Of a stretch of 64,000 nucleotides of DNA, positions 38,566-47,003 are shown one piece after another; the stretch's first letter is position 1; every line of letters begins with the position of its first letter. Origin of the DNA: Arthrobacter sp. PGP41 (GTDB taxonomy: Bacteria > Actinomycetota > Actinomycetes > Actinomycetales > Micrococcaceae). The stretch is from positions 4,030,001 through 4,094,000 of the forward strand of contig NZ_CP026514.1 of assembly GCF_002953935.1 (NCBI RefSeq), read 5' to 3'. The position numbers and the translations under genes were made by a program. The notes beneath the pieces were generated by a model that saw only the letters and a program-made list of their open reading frames with translations, was not told the origin of the DNA and did no database searches.

Positions 38566-39045
38566 CTAGTTTTCCCGCAGGATCCAGTGGTCCGCATCCA
38601 GCCGGCCCACTACCTTTTCGCCGATCCGGGCCAGGTCAAGGACGTCCTGCTCGGTGAGGGCATCAAGGAACAGGTCACGGACGTCCTCCACATGCCCCGG
38701 TGCAAGGCCCACGATGGTTGCCATCCCCTCGTCGGTGAGGTGGGCGGTGGTGACCCGGGCATCATGGGGATGCGGCCGCCGCTCCACCCAGCCGCGCTTC
38801 TGCAGCTTGGTCACCACGTGCGAGAGCCGGGACAACGATGCACTGCTGCGGGCAGCAAGTTCGCTCATGGGCAGGAACCTGCCTTCCGCCTCGGAGAGCA
38901 TGGCCAGGACGGTGTAGTCGAAAAGCGAGAGCTTTCCCGCTGTGTGGAGCTTGGTGTCCAAGGCCGCGGGCAGGAGGGTATTGATGCTCACGAGGGCCAG
39001 CCAGGCTCGGCGTTCGTCGGCGTTGAGCCAGCGCGGTTCGGTCAT
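38566..39045 (-). CDS. MarR-family transcriptional regulator
   Basis: 159 residues with the MarR winged helix: LPMSELAARSSASLSRLSHVVTKLQKRGWVERRPHPHDARVTTAHLTDEG at about residues 55-105. Dimeric regulator of stress or aromatic-compound genes in this family. It is divergent from the YciI gene (70-bp gap), which it may control. Confidence 0.9.
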   Translation of the reverse strand: MTEPRWLNADERRAWLALVSINTLLPAALDTKLHTAGKLSLFDYTVLAMLSEAEGRFLPMSELAARSSASLSRLSHVVTKLQKRGWVERRPHPHDARVTTAHLTDEGMATIVGLAPGHVEDVRDLFLDALTEQDVLDLARIGEKVVGRLDADHWILREN

Positions 39046-39115
39046 TCCCTCATTCTACGAGAGCGGCCTGGTTGATCCTTCAAGTAGGTCCTGTGGCGGC
39101 CGGTAGGCTGGGGCC

Positions 39116-39403
39116 ATGTATGTTGTTTCGCTGAGTTACCGGGTTCCGCAGGACATCGTCGACTTCCACAATGAGGGCCACATTTCCTGGCTGCAGAAGG
39201 CCTTTGATGACGGAGTCTTTATTGCCGCAGGCCGCAAGGTGCCGCGGACCGGCGGCCTGCTGCTCTCCCAGGCCGACCGCGCCACCCTCGCTGCCTGCCT
39301 GAAGCAGGACCCGTTCTACACGAACGGCGTTGCGGACTTCGAAGTCATGGAGTTCCACGCCGCAAGGGTGGCGCCGGGCTACGAAATCCTCCTGGACAGC
39401 TAA
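39116..39403 (+). CDS. YciI-family protein
   Basis: 95 residues of the YCII fold (ferredoxin-like): MYVVSLSYRVPQDIVDFHNEGHISWLQKAFDDG, with the His that typically precedes the WL segment and Asp (KQDPFYTNGVADFEVMEF). Probably a small enzyme or dimeric binding protein; reaction unknown. Divergent from the MarR gene. Confidence 0.85.
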   Translation: MYVVSLSYRVPQDIVDFHNEGHISWLQKAFDDGVFIAAGRKVPRTGGLLLSQADRATLAACLKQDPFYTNGVADFEVMEFHAARVAPGYEILLDS

Positions 39404-39444
39404 ATCTGCCGGACAGCTGAGGCCTAAGGCTCAGGCCGGGGACG

Positions 39445-40290
39445 CTAGTTGGCTTCACTGAAGCGGGACTCCGCCGCCAGCTTCTTCAGCCCGCCTTTCC
39501 GCGGCACCTTCACCGGTTCCGGCCACCGCGGGGTCAGCTCGTCCCCCAGGGTGACGCCGCGAAGTTTGCGGCCGAAGAGCGGCAGTACCCAGTCGTGGAT
39601 CCAGCGCCGCTGCTGCCGCTCCCACTCCCGCAGGCTGGGCCGTAAGGGCGGTTCCCAGTCCTTGGGCGTGATCTTGTGGGGCACGCCCAGCCGGTCCAGC
39701 ACCTGCCCTGCCAGGTATTTGTGCCCGGCCTTGGACATGTGGAGCCGGTCCGAGTCCCACATCCGCCGGTCATGGAAGGCATCGAGGGACCAGTAATCCA
39801 CCAGGACTGCGCCATATTTTGCCGCAATCGCCCGAACCCGCTGGTTGTAGAAGGTGTTGCGCTTCTTCAGCGGTTCCAACAATGCTGAGACCTTGACGTC
39901 GAACCCGGTAAAGAGCACCAGGGTGGCTCCGGTCTCCGCCAGCTGTGCCACCAGGTCTTCATAGTCGGCCATGAGGGCCACCATGTCCGTCTTCAGGTCC
40001 AGGATGTCATTGCCGCCCGCGTACAGCGTCACCAGGGCGGGCTTCATTGCCAGTGCCGGTTCCAGCTGCTCGTTGATGATCTGCCGGAGGCGTTTGCTCC
40101 GGATGGCCAGGTTCGCGTACCGCCAACCCGGCTGGGCCTTGGCCAGTTTTTCCGCAACCCGGTCCGCCCAGCCCCGGACGCCGTTGGGCAGCCGCTCATC
40201 CCGGTCCCCGACGCCCTCGGTAAACGAATCGCCCAAAGCAACGAATACCCGCCGGCCCTCCAGCTCCGGAAGCAAAGGATTAGCACCCAT
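39445..40290 (-). CDS. SGNH/GDSL hydrolase (paralog)
   Basis: 281 residues from the ATG at 40290; the frame continues 16 codons upstream to a possible alternative start at 40338. Block I VALGDSFTEGVGD (Ser22), block III AGGNDIL, block V DRLHMSKAGH. It is clearly homologous to the hydrolase at 37752-38513, with a longer basic C-terminal tail (RKGGLKKLAAESRF). No signal peptide. Confidence 0.88.
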   Translation of the reverse strand: MGANPLLPELEGRRVFVALGDSFTEGVGDRDERLPNGVRGWADRVAEKLAKAQPGWRYANLAIRSKRLRQIINEQLEPALAMKPALVTLYAGGNDILDLKTDMVALMADYEDLVAQLAETGATLVLFTGFDVKVSALLEPLKKRNTFYNQRVRAIAAKYGAVLVDYWSLDAFHDRRMWDSDRLHMSKAGHKYLAGQVLDRLGVPHKITPKDWEPPLRPSLREWERQQRRWIHDWVLPLFGRKLRGVTLGDELTPRWPEPVKVPRKGGLKKLAAESRFSEAN

Positions 40291-40630
40291 TCGACGAAAG
40301 TAGCCGCCCAAAGAGACGCCAAGGTAAACGGACAGCAACAGGATGCGCAGAAGGGCGACAGCTGCCCGCAGAGTCCGCGAATCGGGGCCAGATCGGCCCG
40401 ATCAGCGGCTACTTGGCCCTTGTCGCATTTTTGCGGCCGATGGTCACGATCAGGTAACGTGGGCGGCTGGCCCCAACGCAGGGCCCCGGGCGCCCGATCA
40501 CTGGACCCCGCTGCGCCCCTTCGGCGCCTGCTAGCTCTGGCCCCGCCAAGGGGGCCCAAAGATGCTTTCCGCACTCGTCAACGTCTCAAGTGCATCAGCC
40601 GTTTCTTCCTGCCCTATGCCCGGAGGTATC
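40291..40630. other. Intergenic region with no recognised feature
   Basis: 340 bases between divergent genes. I see no hairpin, tRNA or convincing open frame. It must hold the promoters for the SGNH and GH16 genes. Confidence 0.5.
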
Positions 40631-41587
40631 TTGTTCAAGAAAATAGCCATCGTCACGACCATGGGCGCTTTGTCCCTGACAGGATGCGGCCCGGCCCCTA
40701 CGACCAACGGGGCGGCTGACCCATCCTCGGCCGACGGCGCGTCCGCGCCCGCCACTCCAGGCCCCACTGACACAGCCACAGCGTCTCCCGCGGCCACGGC
40801 TTCGAGCAGCCAGACTCCAGCTGCGGAGGGGACAACCGAGGCGACACCGGTCACCTCTGCGCCGGCGCCTCCCGCGGCACCCGCGCCTGCGGCCGCTCCT
40901 GCGGCCGCCCAGCCGGCCAGCCAGGCTCTCGCGACGACGGGTGACGGTGCGCAGGCAGCTACCGCCTTCGGTTGGGGCCCGGTCCTGACGGGCGACGAAT
41001 TCTCCTACACCGGCGCACCGGACCGGACGAAATGGAGTGTCTATAACAGTGCAGGGCATGCAGGCAAAGGCCTGCGCAGCCCCCAGGCCTGGTCCGTTGC
41101 CAACGGCGTAGCCACCGTTAGCGGAGACGCAGCCGGCACCACTGGAGGCATGTCGGCAAAGTTCGCGGAGCAAAGGTACGGCCGTTGGGAAACGCGCATG
41201 AAAACCAATGCGCGGGACCCGAAATACCACCCGGTCCTGATCCTCAACAACAACAGTGCCCCGAACTGCGCCGAGATCGATTATGCCGAGGGCAGCTCAG
41301 TCACCTCCGTGATGAGGTTCTTCCTGCACTACGCCTGTGGTGGAGCGGATTTCCAGACCACAGCGGCGACGCCTGTCGATGGCACGCAGTGGCACAACTA
41401 CGCGGTGGAGTGGACCCCGGACGGCATCAGCGGATACGTCGACGGAGTAAAGACCTTCACGGACACGAACCCGGCGCACCAGCCCTCTACCGTAATGAAG
41501 CAGACAGTGCAGCTGGATTGGTTCCCGGACGGCTCCGCCACCAAGCCATCGCAGATGCAGGTCGATTGGGTCCGCGTCTACAAGTAA
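40631..41587 (+). CDS. Glycoside hydrolase family 16 lipoprotein
   Basis: Start chosen at TTG 40631, four bases after GGAGG, giving MFKKIAIVTTMGALSLTGC with a lipobox Cys at residue 19; ATGs at 40562 and 40616 are alternatives. About 100 residues of Ala/Pro/Thr-rich linker follow, then a GH16 beta-jelly-roll catalytic domain with the active-site motif EIDYAE (ExDxxE type) and terminal QVDWVRVYK. Likely a surface-anchored endo-beta-glucanase or related polysaccharide hydrolase of 318 residues. Substrate (laminarin, lichenan, agar-type) cannot be set from this. Confidence 0.87.
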   Translation: MFKKIAIVTTMGALSLTGCGPAPTTNGAADPSSADGASAPATPGPTDTATASPAATASSSQTPAAEGTTEATPVTSAPAPPAAPAPAAAPAAAQPASQALATTGDGAQAATAFGWGPVLTGDEFSYTGAPDRTKWSVYNSAGHAGKGLRSPQAWSVANGVATVSGDAAGTTGGMSAKFAEQRYGRWETRMKTNARDPKYHPVLILNNNSAPNCAEIDYAEGSSVTSVMRFFLHYACGGADFQTTAATPVDGTQWHNYAVEWTPDGISGYVDGVKTFTDTNPAHQPSTVMKQTVQLDWFPDGSATKPSQMQVDWVRVYK

Positions 41588-41609
41588 GGCAGCCCTTTTC
41601 CGGCTGAGG

Positions 41610-42665
41610 CTACAGCTCGGCCTTGCCCTGGCGCCAGTAGCCCATGAACGCGACCTGTTTCCGGTCGATTCCGACGTCCCGGACCAGGTAGCGGCGCATG
41701 TCCTTGATGACGGCGGCTTCCCCGGCGATCCAGGCGTAGAAGGGCATGGCGCCGGCCGGTCTGCCGGGGTTCTTGGTGGCCGCGATCCCGGCTGTTTCCA
41801 TCCGCGCGGGGGTCTCCCAGAGGATGTCCACGTCCACGTTGACGTCCTCTGGATCGGGGCCCGCACCGCCGTCGGCCGCTTTGATGCCAACCCAGCCGGG
41901 CACGGGGACTGCTTTCCGCACCGCGTCCTGGAGCAGTTCCCCGTGCGGCCTGGACCGTCCGATCGAGGCGCCCCGTGCGAGCCAGGTGATTTCGACGTCG
42001 GCGGGTGAGGTCAGTTCGAGGAAGTCGCCGGCTTCGGGGACTTCCAGGAAGGCGTGCCCGCTCATATATTCCGGCAGGCTTTCCAGGATGGCGGAGATGG
42101 CCGGGACCGATGTCTCGTCGCCGGCCAGCAGGATGCGCTGCGCCAGTCCGGGGCGCCATTCGATTCCTGAGTAGGTCTCGGCGGTGACGCAGTGCGCGGC
42201 CCTGTTGTTTGGCCCGATGATGGTGATGGCGTCGCCCGGCTTGGCGTTGAGGGCCCAGTTGGCGGCCGGCCCGCCGTTGCCAAAGTGGTCAAAGTGCATC
42301 ACGAAGTCGACGTCGATCTCCGGGTAGACAGCGTCAAGGCGCGACTGCCGGACGGTGTAGGTCCGCATCGAGCCCCGAACGGCGGGATCCATGGCGAGCC
42401 ATTCCCGGTACCAGCCGGCCTGGCTCATTTCGAACACCGGGAGGGGCAGCGGGCTGCCGTCCGCCGCGAGGGACGGGATCATGAGCTTGATCCGGAGGTC
42501 CAGCGTTTCGCCGTGGACGCCGAAGTCCCGCAGGGAGTACCCGCCGAACGTGATCCTGCGGAAGTTGGGGCTCAATTCCTGGACCGATGTCACAGTGACT
42601 TCGAACGCCAGGGTCATGGGCTCGGTGTTCATCGTCTTTGCGGCGGCAGTTTCCCGGGTTTTCAT
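41610..42665 (-). CDS. Siderophore-interacting protein (NAD(P)H-dependent ferric-siderophore reductase)
   Basis: 351 residues of the ViuB/SIP family. FAD-binding segment [10 protein letters not shown] (RxYTxR type, about residue 100) and [17 protein letters not shown], with the C-terminal ending FMGYWRQG. It releases iron from internalised ferric siderophores in the cytoplasm. Its ATG overlaps the stop of the ABC ATPase (ATGA), so it is the last gene of the siderophore operon. Confidence 0.92.
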   Translation of the reverse strand: MKTRETAAAKTMNTEPMTLAFEVTVTSVQELSPNFRRITFGGYSLRDFGVHGETLDLRIKLMIPSLAADGSPLPLPVFEMSQAGWYREWLAMDPAVRGSMRTYTVRQSRLDAVYPEIDVDFVMHFDHFGNGGPAANWALNAKPGDAITIIGPNNRAAHCVTAETYSGIEWRPGLAQRILLAGDETSVPAISAILESLPEYMSGHAFLEVPEAGDFLELTSPADVEITWLARGASIGRSRPHGELLQDAVRKAVPVPGWVGIKAADGGAGPDPEDVNVDVDILWETPARMETAGIAATKNPGRPAGAMPFYAWIAGEAAVIKDMRRYLVRDVGIDRKQVAFMGYWRQGKAEL

Positions 42666-43477
42666 GAAACGAGCTCCAGTTCGTTGGCGGGGACGCGGTG
42701 GCGGCCGATGGGAATGACCAGGGGTGTTCCGGTAATGGGATCGGGGATAACGCGGGACTCGAGGCCAAAGACATTGCGGACCAGGCCCTCCGTGACCACC
42801 TCGGAGGGTGACCCGACTGCCACCACGGCTCCGCCCTTCATGGCGATGACGTTGTCCGCGTACCGGGCGGCCAGGTTCAGGTCATGCAGGACGATGGCAA
42901 CGGTGGTGCCGCGCCGCCGGTTCAGGTCCGTCACGAGGTCCAGGACTTCCACCTGGTGCGCGAGGTCCAGGTAGGTGGTGGGTTCGTCCAGGAGGAGCAC
43001 GTCGGTTTCTTGCGCAAGGGCCATGGCAATCCATACCCGCTGCCGCTGTCCGCCGGAGAGTTCGTCCACGTTCCGCCCGGCGAGGGCCAGCGTCTCGGTG
43101 GCTTCCAGTGCGCGCTGCACTGCAGCTTCGTCCTGCGGGCTCCAGCTCCGGAAGAAGCCCTGGTGCGGATAGCGTCCGCGGCCCACCAGGTCCCTCACGG
43201 TGATGCCGTCCGGGGCTGTGGGGTGCTGCGGGAGGAGGCCCAGGGTACGGGCCAGTTGGCGGGCGGGCAGCGAGTGGATGTCCTTGCCGTCCAGGGCGAC
43301 GGTGCCGGCCGCAGGTTTGAGGAGCCGGGACAGCCCGCGGAGGAGGGTGGACTTCCCGCAGGCGTTGGCACCCACGATCATGGTCACCTTGCCTTCCGGG
43401 ATTTCGGCGTTGAGCCCGTCCACCACGCAGCGCTGGTCATATTTCAGCGTCAGGTCCTTGGCGTTGAGAACTGCCAC
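42662..43477 (-). CDS. Ferric-siderophore ABC transporter ATP-binding protein (FepC type)
   Basis: 271 residues from the GTG at 43477, one base after the upstream permease stop; a longer frame upstream lies in the permease gene. Walker [10 protein letters not shown] (about residues 37-45), signature LSGGQRQRV, Walker [17 protein letters not shown]. Powers FecCD-type permeases for iron-siderophore import. Confidence 0.93.
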   Translation of the reverse strand: MAVLNAKDLTLKYDQRCVVDGLNAEIPEGKVTMIVGANACGKSTLLRGLSRLLKPAAGTVALDGKDIHSLPARQLARTLGLLPQHPTAPDGITVRDLVGRGRYPHQGFFRSWSPQDEAAVQRALEATETLALAGRNVDELSGGQRQRVWIAMALAQETDVLLLDEPTTYLDLAHQVEVLDLVTDLNRRRGTTVAIVLHDLNLAARYADNVIAMKGGAVVAVGSPSEVVTEGLVRNVFGLESRVIPDPITGTPLVIPIGRHRVPANELELVS

Positions 43478-43478
43478 G

Positions 43479-44585
43479 TCAGGCTTCCTTTCGGTTGGCC
43501 GTGACCAGGAGCCACAGCAGGAACGGGGCACCGAGCGCACCGGTGATGACGCCCACCGGCAGGACGGTGCCGCCCAGCAGCAGGGGTGCAAGGTTGGCGG
43601 CCAGGTAGTCCGCCGCAAGGACAATGAGGGCACCCACCAGGGCCGACGCCGGGAGGCTGGCCTTGCCGGTAAGGCGCCGGGCAATGGGCCCGGCCAGGAA
43701 GGCGACGAACGAGACAGGGCCGGCTGCCGCCGTCGCCACGGCCGCGAGCGAGACGGCGATGATGACCAGCGCCAGGCGCGTGGCACCGACGCGGACGCCG
43801 AGGCCCGCGGCGGCATCCGGGCCAAGCTCCAGGATGCGCAGCGGGCCGGCGATGGCTGCAACGGAGGGAATAAGGACGGTGAGGGCAAGGGCCAGCACCC
43901 CTGCCCGGTCCCAGCTGGCGGAGTTTAAGGAGCCGTTGAGCCAGACGAGGGCATCCGCTGCGGTGCGGATGTCGGCGCGGGTCATAAGGAAGCTCACCAC
44001 GGCATGCAGCGCGGCGGCGATGCCCACTCCCGCCAGGATGAGCCGGTTGCCGGCAGCATCCCCCCGGCCGGTTCCGCCCATGGCGCCGCTGGAGATGGCG
44101 TAGATCAGCGCCGCGACACCGAGCGCGCCGGCAAGCGCTGCCCCGGAGACGGCCGCGCCGGACGCGCCGAAGATGACGATGGCGGTCACGGCGGCGGCAC
44201 TGGCGCCGTAGCTGATGCCGATCACGTCCGGGCTGGCCAGCGGGTTGCGGAGCATCGTCTGGAACAGGGCTCCGGCCAGGCCGAACGCCACACCGATCAT
44301 GGTGCCGATGACGGCACGCGGCAGCTTGTTTTCCATCACGATGAAGCTGGCACCGGGGATCTTTTCCCCGCCTGTCAGGTGCCCGATAAGGATTTTGAAG
44401 AAGTCCGGGATGGTCACGGTGTAGCTGCCCAGCAGCACGGACACTGCGAAGAGGATTACGACGGCGGCGGCGAGGACGGCGGTCCGGTTCACCCGCAGCC
44501 GTCCCCGGCGTTGCCCTGTCAGTTGTGGTCCCTTAAAGCCGGTTGTGGGAGCCGCGTCTGACAGGTCGACGGGGGTTTTGGTCAT
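43479..44585 (-). CDS. Ferric-siderophore ABC permease (FepG type)
   Basis: 368 residues from the ATG at 44585; a GTG two codons earlier overlaps the upstream stop (GTGA) and is possible. FecCD family with about 9-10 helices: [66 protein letters not shown]. Forms the membrane channel with the next permease. Confidence 0.93.
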   Translation of the reverse strand: MTKTPVDLSDAAPTTGFKGPQLTGQRRGRLRVNRTAVLAAAVVILFAVSVLLGSYTVTIPDFFKILIGHLTGGEKIPGASFIVMENKLPRAVIGTMIGVAFGLAGALFQTMLRNPLASPDVIGISYGASAAAVTAIVIFGASGAAVSGAALAGALGVAALIYAISSGAMGGTGRGDAAGNRLILAGVGIAAALHAVVSFLMTRADIRTAADALVWLNGSLNSASWDRAGVLALALTVLIPSVAAIAGPLRILELGPDAAAGLGVRVGATRLALVIIAVSLAAVATAAAGPVSFVAFLAGPIARRLTGKASLPASALVGALIVLAADYLAANLAPLLLGGTVLPVGVITGALGAPFLLWLLVTANRKEA

Positions 44586-44587
44586 GC

Positions 44588-45679
44588 TCACAGTCCGGCC
44601 CCCTTGCTGCGGCGGATCAGCCAGACGAAGACCGGTGCTCCGACGAGGGCGGTCATGATGCCGGCCGGGACTTCGCCGGGAAGGAGGACCACGCGGCCGA
44701 TGATGTCGGCCCCCAGCAGCAGCGCCGGTGCGAGGACCAGGGAGAACGGCAGGATCCAGCGGTAGTCGGGGCCGGTGAGGAAGCGCACTGCGTGCGGGAT
44801 GACCAGGCCCACGAAGGCGATGGGCCCGGCAAGGGCAGTGGCGGAACCGCACAACAGCACTATTCCCAGGGCAGTGACGGCCCTTGCCAGTCCCACGCGC
44901 TGGCCGAGGCCGCGGGCAATGTCGTCGCCGAGGGCAAGGCTGTTGAGGACGCGGCCGGTCAGCAGCACAATGAGTGCTCCCGCGGCAAGGAATGGAAGTC
45001 CGGAGAGCACCACGGACCAGTCGCGCCCGGCGATGCCGCCCACCTGCCAGAAGCGGAACCGGTCCAAAGTGTCCTGGCTGGAGACCAGGATGACGTTCAT
45101 CAGGGAGTAGAGGCCCGCATTCAGTGCGGCGCCCGCCAGGGCGAGCTTCACCGGGGTGGCCCCGTCCCTGCCGAGCGAGGCAATGAGGTACACCACCACG
45201 GCGGCAGCAGCCGCCCCCACGAAGGCGAACCAGATGTAGCCGGAGAGGGAGGCGATGCCGAAGACGTAGATTCCGGTCACCACGGCGAGGGCGGCACCGG
45301 CGTTGACGCCCATGATGCCGGGGTCAGCCAGCGGGTTGCGGGCCACGCCCTGCATGGCTGCACCTGCAAGGCCCAGCGCACCGCCGGCCACCAGGCCAAG
45401 GACCGTGCGGGGAATACGGGCGTGGACCACGGCATGGTCACCGTTGGCGGGGTCGAACGCGATGAGCGCCTGCCAAACGGTGGCCAGGGGAAGGCCCCGC
45501 GCGCCAATGGCCAGGGAGGCCCCGGCAAGCAGGGCAAGTACAACGACGGCGGCCAGCAGCCAGGCGGCGCGCGGCCCTCCAAACGTGCGGCCGGGGGCAT
45601 GTACTGCAGGCCCCGTGCCCGGCACGAAGGTGCCGGGCGCCGGCTCCTGGCGGGCCGCCGTCGTCGTACTGTCCGTCAT
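44588..45679 (-). CDS. Ferric-siderophore ABC permease (FepD type)
   Basis: 363 residues, FecCD family: ARIPRTVLGLVAGGALGLAGAAM, ARNPLADPGIMGVNAGAAL, and GPIAFVGLVIPHAVRFLTGPDYRW. Partner of the FepG-type permease; the two overlap or abut. It starts 25 bases after the binding-protein stop. Confidence 0.93.
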   Translation of the reverse strand: MTDSTTTAARQEPAPGTFVPGTGPAVHAPGRTFGGPRAAWLLAAVVVLALLAGASLAIGARGLPLATVWQALIAFDPANGDHAVVHARIPRTVLGLVAGGALGLAGAAMQGVARNPLADPGIMGVNAGAALAVVTGIYVFGIASLSGYIWFAFVGAAAAAVVVYLIASLGRDGATPVKLALAGAALNAGLYSLMNVILVSSQDTLDRFRFWQVGGIAGRDWSVVLSGLPFLAAGALIVLLTGRVLNSLALGDDIARGLGQRVGLARAVTALGIVLLCGSATALAGPIAFVGLVIPHAVRFLTGPDYRWILPFSLVLAPALLLGADIIGRVVLLPGEVPAGIMTALVGAPVFVWLIRRSKGAGL

Positions 45680-45704
45680 TTATCTGTTCCTACCTGAGCG
45701 GTGC

Positions 45705-46796
45705 TTACTTCACGGCATCCGCTGCGGTGGCCAGCTGCGGCAGGAACGTATCCAGCGACCACGGCAGGCTCAGCGGGGAGGAAGCGGAGATGGACAGCGT
45801 CAGGGTGTTGTCCGAATCGGCAACCAGGGCGCCGTTCTTGATGGCCGGGATCTGGCTCAGCAGGGGATCTGACTTGATGGAGTCAGCGGTGGCTGCATCC
45901 GGCACCCAGGTCACGAAGATGTCCGATTCGAGCTCATTGGCCTTTTCAGTTGACCAAGGGAGGAAGAACTCCTTGGAACCCTTGGACTTCTCCTCCACGA
46001 TCGGGGCCAGCTTCATGCCGATCTCGTTGAGGAAGCGGGGGCGGTTGTCCATGGCGGTGTAGACGTTGACGCCGTCGCCCTTGGCCGGCTCGAGGTTGCC
46101 GTAGATGAAGCTCTTGCCGGCGAGCTGCGGGTACTCGGCAACCTTGTCCTTAATGGCGGCCTCGGTGTCGGAAATCAGCCTGGTTGCCTCGGCGTCCTTG
46201 CCGAGTGCCTTGCCGATGATGGAGGTGGAGTCCTGCCAGGAGGTTCCGTACGCGATTTCCGGATGGGCCACAACCGGGGCGATCTCGCTCAGTTTCTTGT
46301 AGTCCTCCTCGGTGAGGCCGGAGTACGCGGCCAGGATGACGTCCGGGGTGAGCTTGGCGATCTCGGTGAAGTTGATGCCGTCCGCCTCGGAGTACTGGAC
46401 CGGGGCCTTGTCCGAGCCGAAGCCTGCGCCGAGGTCCTCCAGGGCTGCGTCCTTCCAGGGCGTGGAGCCCTGCTCGTTGCCGCCCCATTCGTTCTTGGGA
46501 ACGCCCACCGGGACAACGCCCAGGGCAATGGCCACATCGTCATTGACCCAGGAAACGGTAGCTACCCGGGTGGGCTGCTTCTCGATGGTGGTCTTGCCGT
46601 ACACGTGCTCGATGGTGACGGGGAACTGCGCGCTGCTGGCGCTGGATGCGCTGGCGTCCGAGGTGGAGGACGCGGGGCCTGTTGAACAGGCGGAGAGGGT
46701 AAGTGCCGCTGCGGCCAGGACGGCCGTTGCCTTGCCGGCTGATTTGAACAGCGTGCGGCGGGTGGTGCCGGGTCCGGAGAAGAGGGGGGAAGTCAC
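45705..46796 (-). CDS. Ferric-siderophore binding lipoprotein
   Basis: 363 residues from a GTG with AAGGAG upstream. The N-terminus has a Tat-like RRTLFKSAG and a lipobox ending LSAC at Cys37, then a Ser/Ala linker. The mature part is a FepB/FhuD-type PBP with VTIEHVYGKTTIEKQPTRVATVSW and the DVILAAYSGL segment. First gene of the operon, preceded by a DtxR/IdeR box, so it should be induced under iron limitation. Confidence 0.93.
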   Translation of the reverse strand: MTSPLFSGPGTTRRTLFKSAGKATAVLAAAALTLSACSTGPASSTSDASASSASSAQFPVTIEHVYGKTTIEKQPTRVATVSWVNDDVAIALGVVPVGVPKNEWGGNEQGSTPWKDAALEDLGAGFGSDKAPVQYSEADGINFTEIAKLTPDVILAAYSGLTEEDYKKLSEIAPVVAHPEIAYGTSWQDSTSIIGKALGKDAEATRLISDTEAAIKDKVAEYPQLAGKSFIYGNLEPAKGDGVNVYTAMDNRPRFLNEIGMKLAPIVEEKSKGSKEFFLPWSTEKANELESDIFVTWVPDAATADSIKSDPLLSQIPAIKNGALVADSDNTLTLSISASSPLSLPWSLDTFLPQLATAADAVK

Positions 46797-46823
46797 AGAA
46801 CTCCTTAAGTGAATGAAGCGAAC

Positions 46824-46842
46824 TTAAGTAAGGCTAACCTAG
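46824..46842. promoter_or_regulatory. DtxR/IdeR iron box
   Basis: TTAAGTAAGGCTAACCTAG closely matches the DtxR/IdeR 19-bp consensus TWAGGTTAGSCTAACCTWA; it lies 28 bases before the siderophore-binding protein GTG. Iron-dependent repression of the five-gene operon is expected. Confidence 0.85.
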
Positions 46843-46911
46843 CCTCGGGGCCATTACGCAAGGTTTCTGTAACTTATTCCCCATCGTGACGAAGCACACA
46901 CCCCGCCGACG

Positions 46912-46996
46912 CTCTCTCACTTAATGCAGGAAAAACCCAAACCCTCTATCACCGGGTGATGGAGGGTCTGGGGAAAAGGCACATTAAGTGAGAGAG
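46912..46996. repeat. 85-bp nested inverted-repeat element
   Basis: Outer arms CTCTCTCACTTAATG (46912-46926) and its exact complement (46982-46996), with an inner near-palindrome at 46941-46967 (ACCCTC/GAGGGT around ATCACCGGGTGAT). It begins 8 bases after the jetC stop. The arms resemble those of the cluster at 19961-20165. It could act as a terminator, but no T-run follows; it may be a small mobile or REP-like element. Confidence 0.75.
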
Positions 46997-47003
46997 GGTT
47001 CCG

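Noticed and set aside
46797..47003. A short or broken jetD remnant after jetC
   Set aside because: The 200 bases hold only the inverted repeat and the iron box; no frame with JetD-like sequence is visible.
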